Source: OLB4 sp002050165 (GTDB lineage Bacteria > Bacteroidota > Ignavibacteria > Tepidaquicellales > Tepidaquicellaceae). From it: a stretch of DNA of 64,000 bases. The stretch covers positions 62,001-126,000 of the forward strand of contig SZPC01000003.1 of the NCBI GenBank assembly GCA_030263475.1. Reading direction: 5' to 3'. Position 1 is the first letter of the stretch. Each line of letters starts with the position of its first letter. The notes under the pieces were generated by a model. The model was not told the origin of the DNA. It was given only the letters and a program-made list of their open reading frames with translations, and did no database searches. The position numbers and the translations under genes are program-made. This document shows, piece by piece, positions 44,670 to 53,859 of this stretch.

Positions 44670-47069
44670 ATGAAAAAATATTTAATGGGTTTAACCCTGG
44701 TTTTGCTTGCGCCGGTAGTATCTTTTGCAAGTGAAGCTGATTTAATAATACCCGAATTATCTCAGGAGCAAAATCAATTATTGCTTTATGGTATTTTAGT
44801 TTGTATCGCGGGTATGCTATTTGGCTTGTATCAGTTTTCGTCCGTAAAAAAATTACCTGCGCACAAATCTATGCTGGATGTAGCACAAATAATTTTTGAA
44901 ACGTGCAAAACATATTTAATACAGCAGGGGAAATTTTTGTTTATTCTGTTTTTGTTCATCGCTGCGTGTATTGCGTTTTATTTCGGTGGTCTGCAATCAC
45001 TTTCGTTTGGCGGTGTAGCCCTCATTTTAATGTGGACGATAATCGGAATTCTCGGATCTTACGGCGTTGCATGGTTCGGTATCAGGATGAATACGTATGC
45101 AAACAGCAGAATGGCGTTTGCATCATTGGAGAGAAAACCTTTAAAACTACTGAACATCCCGCTAACTGCGGGTATGAGCATTGGCGTACTTCTGATTTGT
45201 GTTGAGCTTATTATGATGTTGATTATTTTCCTCTATGTACCTAGAGAATATGCCGGAGCAAGTTTTATCGGTTTTGCTATTGGTGAGTCATTAGGTGCAT
45301 CAGCGTTAAGGATTGCCGGCGGTATTTTCACTAAGATTGCTGATATCGGATCCGATTTAATGAAGGTTGTTTTTAAAATTAAAGAGGACGATCCACGAAA
45401 TCCCGGCGTTATTGCTGACTGTACCGGAGATAATGCGGGTGATTCTGTCGGACCTACAGCTGACGGCTTTGAAACGTACGGCGTTACAGGTGTTGCACTC
45501 ATTAGTTTCATCGTGCTTGCTATTGTCCCCGATGCCGATACTTTGAAAGCGGAATTGTTAGTATGGATTTTCGTAATGAGAATATTAATGATAGTTACTT
45601 CCATCGGATCGTATTATATCAATGGATTAATTTCAAAGGTGAAATATTCAAACAAGGATTCAATGGACTTTGAAGCACCACTGACTTCGCTCGTTTGGAT
45701 TACTTCCATTATTTCAATGATAGCAACTTTTATTGCATCGTATTCAATAATAGGCCACCTGTCTGATAATATGTGGATTACACTTTCAGTTATTATAAGT
45801 TTTGGTACTCTCGGAGCTGCGCTTATACCCGAGTTCACTAAAATATTTACTTCCCCGAAGTCTAAGCACGTAAATGAAATTGTAACCGCATCAAAAGAAG
45901 GTGGCGCGTCACTTACAATTCTATCCGGATTAGTTGCGGGAAATTTCTCCGCATTCTGGAAAGGGATGGTATTTTTCGGCCTGATGTTCGGAGCTTACAT
46001 CGCCTCAGGTTCAATTCCTGAATCTATGATGGATTACAGACCAATATTTGCTTTTGGTCTCGTCGCATTCGGGATGCTTGGCATGGGACCAGTTACTATC
46101 GCGGTTGATTCCTATGGACCTGTTACCGATAATGCACAATCGATTTATGAGTTATCTTTAATTGAAGAGAATAAAGATAAAAACAGCGCGGAAATTGAAA
46201 AAGAGTTCGGATTTAAACCGGATTGGGAAAAAGCAAAATTATATCTTGAAGAAAATGATGGAGCGGGTAACACATTTAAAGCAACCGCAAAGCCCGTCCT
46301 GATTGGTACTGCAGTCGTAGGTGCAACAACTATGATATTTTCATTAATCCTTGTCCTGAAAAATGTACTTGGTGTAGAACCGGAGACAATATTAAATTTA
46401 CTTAATCCGTATTCACTGCTTGGATTCCTTTGTGGAGGTGCTGTGATATATTGGTTTACCGGTGCATCAATTCAGGCTGTAACTACCGGAGCGTACAGTG
46501 CGGTTGAGTATATCAAGAAAAATATTAATCTCGATGAAAATGCATCATTGAGCGCCTCAACAGAGAAATCGAAGAAGGTAGTTGAGATTTGCACAAAGTA
46601 TGCACAGAAGGGGATGTTTAATATTTTCATTGCGGTATTTTGTTTCGCATTAGCGTTTGCTTTCATGTCAGCTCCTGCAGGTGGAGACAATGCACCTGCT
46701 TCATTCTTCGTTAGCTATCTTATCTCAATTGCAGTATTTGGATTATTTCAATCTATCTTTATGGCAAACGCAGGCGGCGCATGGGACAACGCTAAAAAGG
46801 TCGTTGAAGTTGATCTGAGGGAAAAAGGAACACCGCTTCACGATGCAACTGTTATCGGTGATACAGTCGGCGATCCGTTTAAAGATACTTCTTCGGTCTC
46901 TTTAAATCCAATTATTAAATTTACAACCTTGTTTGGTCTGTTAGCAATGGAGATTGCAATTACCGATGCCTTCAGGGATTCTGCTCCGGTTATCGGAATT
47001 ATCTTCCTTGTAATAGCTTTTATTTTCGTTTGGAAATCATTCTTTTCAATGAGAATTAAAAGCTCATAG
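44670..47069 (+). CDS. hppA: Membrane-bound ion-pumping pyrophosphatase
   Basis: Integral membrane enzyme (799 residues, about 16 helices) that hydrolyses pyrophosphate and pumps H+ and/or Na+. The core motif is the divergent FCB form: ADIGSDLMKVV, then EDDPRNPGVIADCTGDNAGDSVG with the metal-binding Asp residues. The C-terminal motif GGAWDNAKK, HDATVIGDTVGDP and SVSLNPIIK is present. The usual DLVGKVE gate sequence is replaced by DLMKVVFKIK. In GNTFKATAK a Lys occupies the position that in this family separates K+-independent enzymes (Lys) from K+-dependent ones (Ala). An acidic insertion lies at about 490-535. A predicted signal-like first helix starts the protein. Confidence 0.93.
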   Translation: MKKYLMGLTLVLLAPVVSFASEADLIIPELSQEQNQLLLYGILVCIAGMLFGLYQFSSVKKLPAHKSMLDVAQIIFETCKTYLIQQGKFLFILFLFIAACIAFYFGGLQSLSFGGVALILMWTIIGILGSYGVAWFGIRMNTYANSRMAFASLERKPLKLLNIPLTAGMSIGVLLICVELIMMLIIFLYVPREYAGASFIGFAIGESLGASALRIAGGIFTKIADIGSDLMKVVFKIKEDDPRNPGVIADCTGDNAGDSVGPTADGFETYGVTGVALISFIVLAIVPDADTLKAELLVWIFVMRILMIVTSIGSYYINGLISKVKYSNKDSMDFEAPLTSLVWITSIISMIATFIASYSIIGHLSDNMWITLSVIISFGTLGAALIPEFTKIFTSPKSKHVNEIVTASKEGGASLTILSGLVAGNFSAFWKGMVFFGLMFGAYIASGSIPESMMDYRPIFAFGLVAFGMLGMGPVTIAVDSYGPVTDNAQSIYELSLIEENKDKNSAEIEKEFGFKPDWEKAKLYLEENDGAGNTFKATAKPVLIGTAVVGATTMIFSLILVLKNVLGVEPETILNLLNPYSLLGFLCGGAVIYWFTGASIQAVTTGAYSAVEYIKKNINLDENASLSASTEKSKKVVEICTKYAQKGMFNIFIAVFCFALAFAFMSAPAGGDNAPASFFVSYLISIAVFGLFQSIFMANAGGAWDNAKKVVEVDLREKGTPLHDATVIGDTVGDPFKDTSSVSLNPIIKFTTLFGLLAMEIAITDAFRDSAPVIGIIFLVIAFIFVWKSFFSMRIKSS

Positions 47070-47107
47070 ATTTAATATCTCTTAGCTAACGAAAGCATAC
47101 AGATTAC

Positions 47108-47141
47108 AACCGCCGGTTTAAAAAAATCGGCGGTTTTTTTA
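47108..47141 (+). terminator. Rho-independent terminator of hppA
   Basis: AACCGCCG (47108-47115) pairs with CGGCGGTT (47128-47135), followed by a run of seven T including the last stem bases. It lies 38 bases after the hppA stop. Confidence 0.9.
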
Positions 47142-47200
47142 TTTAATATATGGCTATCCTGTTATTTCAGGGAATCATAAAAGTGTCCCAAATTACTCGA

Positions 47201-47231
47201 TTGAAATAAAAATGTAATTAAATTATCTTAC
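47201..47231 (+). promoter_or_regulatory. Candidate promoter of rplY-pth (TTG-N20-TATCTTAC)
   Basis: TTG at 47201-47203 and TATCTTAC at 47224-47231, separated by 20 bases. The ATG of the L25 gene follows at 47260, a leader of about 22 bases without a Shine-Dalgarno. Confidence 0.5.
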
Positions 47232-47259
47232 GGTTTATTTTATTTAAATATTTAAAACA

Positions 47260-47895
47260 ATGTCAGAGCTAAGCTTAAAGGCAATAAAAAGGGAAAGTTT
47301 TAAGGGTTCCGATCTTACGAAATTAAGGACAAATGAAATGGTACCCGGAGTATTTTACGGGAGCGGTCAGGAAAGTATTGCCATCGCTGTAAAAAATCTG
47401 GATTTGAGAGATTTTGTTTATTCATCCGAATCTCATCTTATAAATCTCACAATTGACGGCAACGATAAAAATTTCACCTGTATTTTAAAAGATGTACAGT
47501 TTGATCCGGTAAAATATAAACCAATCCATTTTGATTTACTTGCAATAATAGCAGATGAGAAAATCAAAGTTGACATACCGGTTCATGTTACCGGAACACC
47601 GATAGGAGTTAAAGAAGGCGGAGTTTTGCAATTAGCAATTCACAAACTTGAAGTAGAATGTCTGCCTAAATATATCCCCGCAAACATCGAGGTTAATGTA
47701 GAAGATTTGAAGATCGGAGAATCCATCAGAGTTTCCGACCTTAAGACTGAAAATTTTGAGATCCTTCACGATCCTGCTGATAGCATCGTTTCAGTAACAG
47801 CTCAAGCAACTGAAGAAATCGCCGAACCTGAAGCTACCGATGAAGGACAAGAACCGGAAGTTATGAGCAAAGGTAAGAAAGAAGAGGAATCTTAA
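47260..47895 (+). CDS. rplY: 50S ribosomal protein L25/general stress protein Ctc
   Basis: 5S rRNA-binding ribosomal protein of the long CTC type (211 residues). The L25 domain (1-90) contains NEMVPGVFYGSG and KDVQFDPVKYKPIHFDL. The C-terminal TL5/CTC beta domain (about 95-185) includes IPVHVTGTPIGVKEGGVL and LEVECLPKYIP. A Glu-rich tail ends the protein. The gene is followed after nine bases by pth, a common pairing. The prs gene that often precedes it is absent here. Confidence 0.95.
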   Translation: MSELSLKAIKRESFKGSDLTKLRTNEMVPGVFYGSGQESIAIAVKNLDLRDFVYSSESHLINLTIDGNDKNFTCILKDVQFDPVKYKPIHFDLLAIIADEKIKVDIPVHVTGTPIGVKEGGVLQLAIHKLEVECLPKYIPANIEVNVEDLKIGESIRVSDLKTENFEILHDPADSIVSVTAQATEEIAEPEATDEGQEPEVMSKGKKEEES

Positions 47896-47904
47896 TAATT
47901 TCTG

Positions 47905-48477
47905 ATGAAACTAATTGTAGGTCTTGGTAATCCCGGAGAGAAATATCTCAAGTCAAGGCACAATATAGGTTTCATGATAATTGATGAGTTTGCCCGTTCA
48001 TTGAAAACAAAATTTAAATCAGATAACGACCTTTATTCCGGTACGTCCACTAAGGTTGGTAACCAGGATGTTTTTTTAATGAAACCCTTGACTTACATGA
48101 ATGGCAGCGGAGAAGCTGTTTCTGAATTTCTCTACGAATTCAACATGGATCCGACCGACATCCTGGTAATTACGGATGATTTCAATTTACCACTTGGAAC
48201 TATTCGCCTCAGAGAGCGGGGGTCTGATGGCGGGCATAATGGCTTAGCTAACATTCAATATTTCCTGCAAACCGAAGAATATCCCAGAATGAGGATAGGA
48301 ATCGGAACTACCGAGATTGATAAAGAGAAATATGTTGATTTTGTATTAGGTGATTTTTCTACTGAAGAAATTGAAACTATTAATCGTTTAATGCCGGTCT
48401 TTGTCAATTGTATTAATGATTTTCTTACAAAACCAACTCTTGATGTTATGACTACTTTCAATCGTCTTCATGTCTGA
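47905..48477 (+). CDS. pth: Peptidyl-tRNA hydrolase
   Basis: Releases tRNA from peptidyl-tRNA that drops off the ribosome (190 residues, normal size). GLGNPGEKYLKSRHNIGF contains the catalytic His and the Asn of the active site. MKPLTYMNGSGEAV and VITDDFNLPLGTIRLRERGSDGGHNGL are the two family signatures. It lies nine bases after the L25/Ctc gene and is the last gene of that unit; no terminator is obvious downstream. Confidence 0.96.
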   Translation: MKLIVGLGNPGEKYLKSRHNIGFMIIDEFARSLKTKFKSDNDLYSGTSTKVGNQDVFLMKPLTYMNGSGEAVSEFLYEFNMDPTDILVITDDFNLPLGTIRLRERGSDGGHNGLANIQYFLQTEEYPRMRIGIGTTEIDKEKYVDFVLGDFSTEEIETINRLMPVFVNCINDFLTKPTLDVMTTFNRLHV

Positions 48478-48904
48478 TCTGACTTTACTATTGTCAAAAA
48501 AGAATACTTTAACTACCTCACTGACTTCTTTCTATACAATTTTTTAAATTCTTACAACCTGTAAGTTTTCCTTAACGCAGATATATCTATCAAGAGTAAT
48601 ACAATACTTGTATAGTGAGATGTTTAAATTATTCCATCTATCATCGTACTCTTTCATTTTATTCTTTAAACTTCCGACTGAATCTTTTATTATTAATCAG
48701 GTTAATTTTAATCTCATAACACGCATAAAAATTTCTTAACAATACATTTTAAATTCTCTTCAACATCATTCATTGAAATTCTCCTATTATATTAAATCAA
48801 CAGTCAATATATAAAACCCTTTAAGGTTTCAAATCATTTTTCATACAATATAATTGAATTTAAATCAGAAATAATTTAAATAACATTTAATAAATTTCTT
48901 ACGA
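48478..48904. other. A+T-rich intergenic region between pth and rsmG
   Basis: 427 bases with no supportable gene. There is a short imperfect repeat, AAACC/GGTTT, near 48817-48832. On the minus strand a 19-codon frame (48773-48714) follows a good AGGAG but stops at once. I see no TTG-N20-TAnnTT element for rsmG. Confidence 0.6.
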
Positions 48905-49549
48905 TTGAAGTTAACTGAAAAATTTTTAACTGAAGAATTTCATATTATGAACTCATCAATAATCATTCAGAAGTTCATTGAATATGAAAATTTAATTTTG
49001 AAATGGAATTCAAAAGTTAACCTGATCAGCAGGCGGGCTACAGGCATTGAAGACCTCATTTTAAATTCAATTTTCTTTATATCAGAATTCAAATTTCAAA
49101 ATGGCAGCACAATCTGTGATATCGGTACAGGTGGCGGTTTTCCCGGAATTCCTTTGAGCATTTTGTTTTCTCAATGCCAATTTACATTGGTTGATTCAAT
49201 CAGGAAAAAAGTAACCGCATTGTCCGATATCGTTAACAGCTTGAATCTTAAAAATGTGGTTACCGTAAACACCAGAGCGGAAACGCTCCGGCGATTTGAT
49301 GAGAATTTCGAGAGTTTTGATTTTGTAATTTCAAAGGCTGTATCGGAATTGAAATATTTATATAAATGGTCACGAGATTTAGTAAAACCAAACGGAAAAA
49401 TTCTTTGTATTAAAGGTGGCGATGTAACCGGTGAACTCCGGGAATTAAAGAAGAGGTATAGTGGGGTGAGAGTTAAAGTAATCGATTTTAGTTTTAATCA
49501 GGTGTACAAAATCGATGATAAAAAGCTATTAATTATTGAACCATCATGA
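48905..49549 (+). CDS. rsmG: 16S rRNA (guanine-N7) methyltransferase G
   Basis: SAM-dependent enzyme (GidB family) that methylates G527 of 16S rRNA. It is 214 residues from a TTG at 48905, which puts the conserved LKWNSKVNLIS at the same distance from the N terminus as in E. coli RsmG. The ATG at 48947 (200 residues) is the alternative. The SAM-binding motif is CDIGTGGGFPGIPLSI, and the FDFVISKAVSEL and CIKGGD motifs follow. Its stop overlaps the next gene's ATG (ATGA). It is not beside mnmG or parAB, its frequent partners. Confidence 0.92.
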   Translation: MKLTEKFLTEEFHIMNSSIIIQKFIEYENLILKWNSKVNLISRRATGIEDLILNSIFFISEFKFQNGSTICDIGTGGGFPGIPLSILFSQCQFTLVDSIRKKVTALSDIVNSLNLKNVVTVNTRAETLRRFDENFESFDFVISKAVSELKYLYKWSRDLVKPNGKILCIKGGDVTGELRELKKRYSGVRVKVIDFSFNQVYKIDDKKLLIIEPS

Positions 49550-51930
49550 AATTTATTTTCATCATTCTCGCAATCTTCATTTTAACCGAGGTAACGGATG
49601 CACAATTATCTGACCTCCAAGGAACTGTTTCAGAAATCCGGACAGGCGAAGCATTGGGATATGTTACCGTAAAGGTTGATAGCAGCAATACCGGAACCAC
49701 GTCTGATGAGAATGGTCATTACAAACTTCTCTTACCTGATGGGTTACATCGGGTTATATTTTCCATGGTTGGCTATTATAGCGATACTGCAATTGTAAAT
49801 ATTAACGGGTTATCACAACAGAGAAATATCTATCTAAAGCAATCTGAAATCCTAACTGAGGTAATCGAAGTCGAAGGTGAAGATCCGGCTTATGAAATTA
49901 TCAGGCGGGCATTAGTTTATAAAAATAATTTCAAACGAAATCTTAATGAGTATAAACTAAGCGCATATTCTAAATTTATACTCAGATCCAATCAAGGTTC
50001 GGTAATCATTCCGGACTCAATTAAAACCTCCGGCTCTGACCTTGGGATTCTTGGAATACTTGAATCTGAGACATTACTCTATTTTAAAAAACCTGATTTA
50101 ACTAAACAAGTAGTTACCTCAAAGCGTGAAACCGCAAACATAATCAGGGGATTTGCACTCCCATATATTGTAAATTTTTACGATGACAATATTGACATTG
50201 GTTCTGTATCTATCCCCGGTCCGCTTTCTGAAGATACTTTCGATAATTACGATTTCAGACTTAGTGGGATGACCTCTTTTGACTCAGTCCCGGTTTTTAA
50301 AATTGACGTTTACAATAAATCTGAAAGAGTACCACAGTTCTATGGTCAGATTTTTATTTTGGATAATATCTACTCGTTAATAAAAGTTGACCTGCGGACA
50401 AATCAAGCAACCGATATCAGATTTATCAACAACCTGAGATTTCTACAAAGTTTCAATCACTACACCGATGAAAGTGATAACGATTTCTGGCTTCCGACAG
50501 ATGTCAGAATTTTTGCAAACGGGTCAGTAGGTGGTATTATCGGGCTCCTTAAACTTGAAGCTGATGTTTTCACGATAGTCTCAGACTATGAGATAAACAA
50601 ACCCGCTCCCATCGGAACTTTTGACGATATTATCATCAAAGTCAATGAAGACGCCACAAAGGATAGCAGTTATTGGGCTGAAAGAAGTTTAATAAAAACC
50701 TCAAAAATGGAAAATTTTGTGTTTCAAAAGATGGAGGAGAAAACCGAACAAAGAAAACATAAGTTATCAATCGGACCCGGTTCTATTAATTACGGCAAAT
50801 ATTTCTCTTCTTTTCCGGTCTCCTATTACAGTTTTAATCGGGTTGAAGGTAATGCTCTGTCTTTTAATGCGAGATACAATTCCGATCTTTCGCGCGAAAT
50901 CATTAACGGAAAAATAAAATACGGACTGGACGATAAAAAAATTAAATATAAATTGTTTGCAACTGCGAACCTTTTACCCGACAGGAGTCTTAAACTTTCT
51001 ACGGGGCTGTTTAGAGATTTAAAAACGACTGCTGAAAACCCCAGCGATTTAACCCTGCTATCAAACACTGCTGAAGCTATCGGTTATAAAATGGATGATT
51101 ACGACTATTACTATTCATCAGGATATTTCGGAAGTATTGATTATGAGCTTTCGCCAGCATTTGGTTTGAATCTCTCTTTTAATCAACAGAAGCAATGGAG
51201 TGCGAAAACAAATACCGACTTCAGTATTTTAAAATCTGAGCAAAAATCTAAATTGAATCCTAAGATAAATGAAGCTTTCCTTAGAACAATATCATTCACC
51301 GCTTACCTTAATTTCAACAGGAGCTATAAAATTGACTGGGGCGACGGGGAATTCAGTAATCTAAAGGTTTCCAATGAAATTCCTCGTTTGGAATTACAAT
51401 ATTCAATCACACCAAAATCTCTCGGCAGCAACTATGAATTCAGCAAGTTTTCCGCTATTCTCAGCGGACGAAACAAGTTGAATTTCTTGTTTGATTTTAG
51501 ATACACCTTAGGGGGTGAATATTTCACCGGTGGTGTACCCTACCAAATGCTCGGTCATTTAAGTGATTACAACGGTAAAGGGGTTCCGGATTTTGGTGTT
51601 AAGTCCATAATGTTTCAGGAATACCTCGGTGATAGAGTTTATTATTTTAAGTTTGAGAATAACTTTGGGAAATTGTTGTGGGGGAATATCCCAATTCTCG
51701 GAGACTTTAATCTGATAGGCTTTTTCAATGCATCAAAAGTTGAAATATCCGATCGGAACAGATATGGTGCAGTTTATAAGGGTTTCAGAACCACTGATGG
51801 AATTTTCACTGAAGCGGGATTCGGAATTGGTCGAATACTGGATATTTTCAGATTAGATTTCATCTGGCGGTTGAACAACTTTATCAAGGACAGAAATTTT
51901 AAATTGACTTTGAGTATTGATAATTTCTAA
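49546..51930 (+). CDS. DUF5686/carboxypeptidase-regulatory-like outer membrane protein
   Basis: Exported outer-membrane protein of 794 residues. It has a signal peptide (1-19, ending TDAQ). A carboxypeptidase regulatory-like (CarboxypepD_reg) beta-sandwich spans about 22-105 (GTVSEIRTGEALGYVTVKV, then SDENGHYKLLLP). The DUF5686 region follows, with GEDPAYEIIRRALVYKNNF, a motif typical of this Bacteroidetes family. The C-terminal 400 residues are rich in alternating strands and end in a hydrophobic strand closing with Phe, as in barrels. The role is unknown; the family is often near TonB-linked genes, none of which is seen here. It is coupled to rsmG by a four-base overlap. Confidence 0.83.
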   Translation: MKFIFIILAIFILTEVTDAQLSDLQGTVSEIRTGEALGYVTVKVDSSNTGTTSDENGHYKLLLPDGLHRVIFSMVGYYSDTAIVNINGLSQQRNIYLKQSEILTEVIEVEGEDPAYEIIRRALVYKNNFKRNLNEYKLSAYSKFILRSNQGSVIIPDSIKTSGSDLGILGILESETLLYFKKPDLTKQVVTSKRETANIIRGFALPYIVNFYDDNIDIGSVSIPGPLSEDTFDNYDFRLSGMTSFDSVPVFKIDVYNKSERVPQFYGQIFILDNIYSLIKVDLRTNQATDIRFINNLRFLQSFNHYTDESDNDFWLPTDVRIFANGSVGGIIGLLKLEADVFTIVSDYEINKPAPIGTFDDIIIKVNEDATKDSSYWAERSLIKTSKMENFVFQKMEEKTEQRKHKLSIGPGSINYGKYFSSFPVSYYSFNRVEGNALSFNARYNSDLSREIINGKIKYGLDDKKIKYKLFATANLLPDRSLKLSTGLFRDLKTTAENPSDLTLLSNTAEAIGYKMDDYDYYYSSGYFGSIDYELSPAFGLNLSFNQQKQWSAKTNTDFSILKSEQKSKLNPKINEAFLRTISFTAYLNFNRSYKIDWGDGEFSNLKVSNEIPRLELQYSITPKSLGSNYEFSKFSAILSGRNKLNFLFDFRYTLGGEYFTGGVPYQMLGHLSDYNGKGVPDFGVKSIMFQEYLGDRVYYFKFENNFGKLLWGNIPILGDFNLIGFFNASKVEISDRNRYGAVYKGFRTTDGIFTEAGFGIGRILDIFRLDFIWRLNNFIKDRNFKLTLSIDNF

Positions 51931-51993
51931 GCGTCCATCAAGTAATCACAGTAACTAAATCGTTAAACACAACTGAATCAAAACGACTACTTT

Positions 51994-53793
51994 TCACTTT
52001 ACAAGTACCATTGCTTTAACGAAACTATAATCTGCTGTTGATAACCGATAAAAGTAAACTCCGCTAGATAGGTCATCCGCTTCAAATGGTACAATATAAC
52101 TTCCGGCTCGAAGATACAGATTTATCAGTTCTGCAACTTGCCTTCCAGCAGGGTCAAATACAGAAAGTGTAACAAACGTATTGACCGGAACGTCAAAAGT
52201 AATATTCGTTACTGGGTTAAACGGATTTGGGAAATTCTGATAAAGTTGAAATCCATCTGGAATTTCCGAATTTATCGGCTCAATTGAAGATTGATTAAGA
52301 GCCATTTGAATAGCTGTCCATGCATTCAATGTACCCCAACCTACAAGTCTATCAGGGTTCGCAGTATTATTTCCGCTTGCTCTTATAATTTGCATCAGTT
52401 GAGTTGGATTTAAATTCGGATTTGCGGAAAGAATCAAAGCAGCAACACCTGAAACCATAGGACATGCAAATGAAGTCCCGCTACCAATCGAAGTAAATCC
52501 TGTGTTACCGGAACCGGATTGTGCTGTTACATTCGAACTCCCCATCGCCATAATATCTGGTTTTATCCTACCATCAACAGTTGGACCAACCGATGAATAA
52601 CCTGCCCGCTCACCCAAAGTGTTAAGAGCACCTACAGTTAAAACCTTAAACCCATCAGCAGGCGCCAGCAGAGTGTTTCTGAATTCATTATATCCGTTGT
52701 TCCCCGCCGAATTTACAACTAATATTCCGTTTTGTGCAGCAATGTTTGCGCCTTTGGTTATAAGGCAACTATCACCTGACATCCAGGTCCAGTCATAAGA
52801 CCATGGTGAACCGGGATCCATATCGAGGTAACCGAGTGAACTTGAGATTATATCAGCGCCGAGACTATCAGCCCATTCTGCGGCTGCAATCCAGTTATCC
52901 TCTTCAATGGGTGTTTCACTTTCTGTATTCTCGGTTTTTGCAAGTATGACTTTTGACCTGAACGCGGGCGAAATAAGCTCGCCGGGTGTATATCCAACAA
53001 TGAGCGATAAGACTCGTGTACCGTGTGACCCGTTTCCCATGTGACCGGGAACATTTGCTACAATTGTATCACCGTTTACGAAATCATAAGTCCTGACTCC
53101 CCTGCTCATGACAGAATCAAACGTGGGATGTTCAAGATTATCAAAACCCGAATCGAAACAAGCAATGAGAACATCTTGACCAAAATATCCACTATCGTGA
53201 CAAACGGGGACATTGATCATCTGATTTTGAAGATAAGAAGCGCCATAATTGAATTGTGTGGAATAATTAAAATCCGGGTTACCGCCTGCTTCTGACTTAT
53301 CCTGAAATTGAATCTTCCCTGTATCGTAAGATTTGAATGTCCTAACTAAATCAATTTTTCTTACATATTCCTTTCGAGCAATTTCATAGATTTCAGATTT
53401 GGAAAGTTTAAGAGAAACGCTGTTGAACCATTTCGATTTATTCTTTATTTCGAAACCATTTTTTTGTAAATCGTCAATGTATTCGTAATTAACTGGAACA
53501 TCGGTTTCATTTACCAAATTTTCATTTTCACTCTTTATTATCCGCCGGTGAATTGCGCGATCGGTTAAATACAGTTGAGGGTTATTGATATAAAAGTCAA
53601 CATTGTCACCTTTATCTGTAAACTGAACCCAAACTAAAACATTTTCCTGAAAATCAATTCTATCAATTTTTTCCAGCAATTTATCTGATAGTTTTTCTTT
53701 TGCTGAATTTTGAATATATCCTGAAGTAAATGCATAAAAACATGTCAACGAAATAATTCCGATTACTATTTTTAACTTTATTTTGTTTTTCAT
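51994..53793 (-). CDS. Subtilisin-like (S8) serine peptidase with T9SS tail
   Basis: Secreted protease of 599 residues. It has a signal or anchor segment at about 6-25, a pro-region to about 180, and an S8 catalytic domain with Asp214 (CFDSGFD), His257 (GNGSHGTRV), oxyanion Asn365 (SAGNNGY) and Ser441 (GTSFACPMVSG). The T9SS type A sorting domain starts at about 515 with NFPNPFNP and ends SGVYFYRL. All catalytic residues are present, so an active extracellular protease is expected. It is divergent from the propeller-protein gene, with only 65 bases between them, and convergent with the DUF5686 gene. Confidence 0.93.
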   Translation of the reverse strand: MKNKIKLKIVIGIISLTCFYAFTSGYIQNSAKEKLSDKLLEKIDRIDFQENVLVWVQFTDKGDNVDFYINNPQLYLTDRAIHRRIIKSENENLVNETDVPVNYEYIDDLQKNGFEIKNKSKWFNSVSLKLSKSEIYEIARKEYVRKIDLVRTFKSYDTGKIQFQDKSEAGGNPDFNYSTQFNYGASYLQNQMINVPVCHDSGYFGQDVLIACFDSGFDNLEHPTFDSVMSRGVRTYDFVNGDTIVANVPGHMGNGSHGTRVLSLIVGYTPGELISPAFRSKVILAKTENTESETPIEEDNWIAAAEWADSLGADIISSSLGYLDMDPGSPWSYDWTWMSGDSCLITKGANIAAQNGILVVNSAGNNGYNEFRNTLLAPADGFKVLTVGALNTLGERAGYSSVGPTVDGRIKPDIMAMGSSNVTAQSGSGNTGFTSIGSGTSFACPMVSGVAALILSANPNLNPTQLMQIIRASGNNTANPDRLVGWGTLNAWTAIQMALNQSSIEPINSEIPDGFQLYQNFPNPFNPVTNITFDVPVNTFVTLSVFDPAGRQVAELINLYLRAGSYIVPFEADDLSSGVYFYRLSTADYSFVKAMVLVK

Positions 53794-53828
53794 TTTGAAA
53801 AAAGAATTTGTAACTTAAGCAGATATTT

Positions 53829-53859
53829 ACAACCTATAAATCAATTTCATCCTTTACAA
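53829..53859 (-). promoter_or_regulatory. Candidate promoter of the S8 peptidase (TTG-N20-TAGGTTGT)
   Basis: On the minus strand TTG (53859-53857), 20 bases, TAGGTTGT (53836-53829). The leader to the ATG at 53793 would be about 30 bases. The TTG overlaps the ATG of the divergent gene, so both genes share this narrow gap. Confidence 0.45.

Noticed and set aside
45233..45604. 123-codon minus-strand frame inside hppA.
   Set aside because: It is antisense to the conserved pyrophosphate-binding region and has no independent support.
48714..48773. Minus-strand 19-codon frame beginning MNDVEENLK behind a good AGGAG, somewhat like the first residues of an acyl carrier protein.
   Set aside because: It stops after 19 codons. 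The other frames downstream show no DSL phosphopantetheine motif or further carrier-protein similarity, so a decayed gene cannot be supported.
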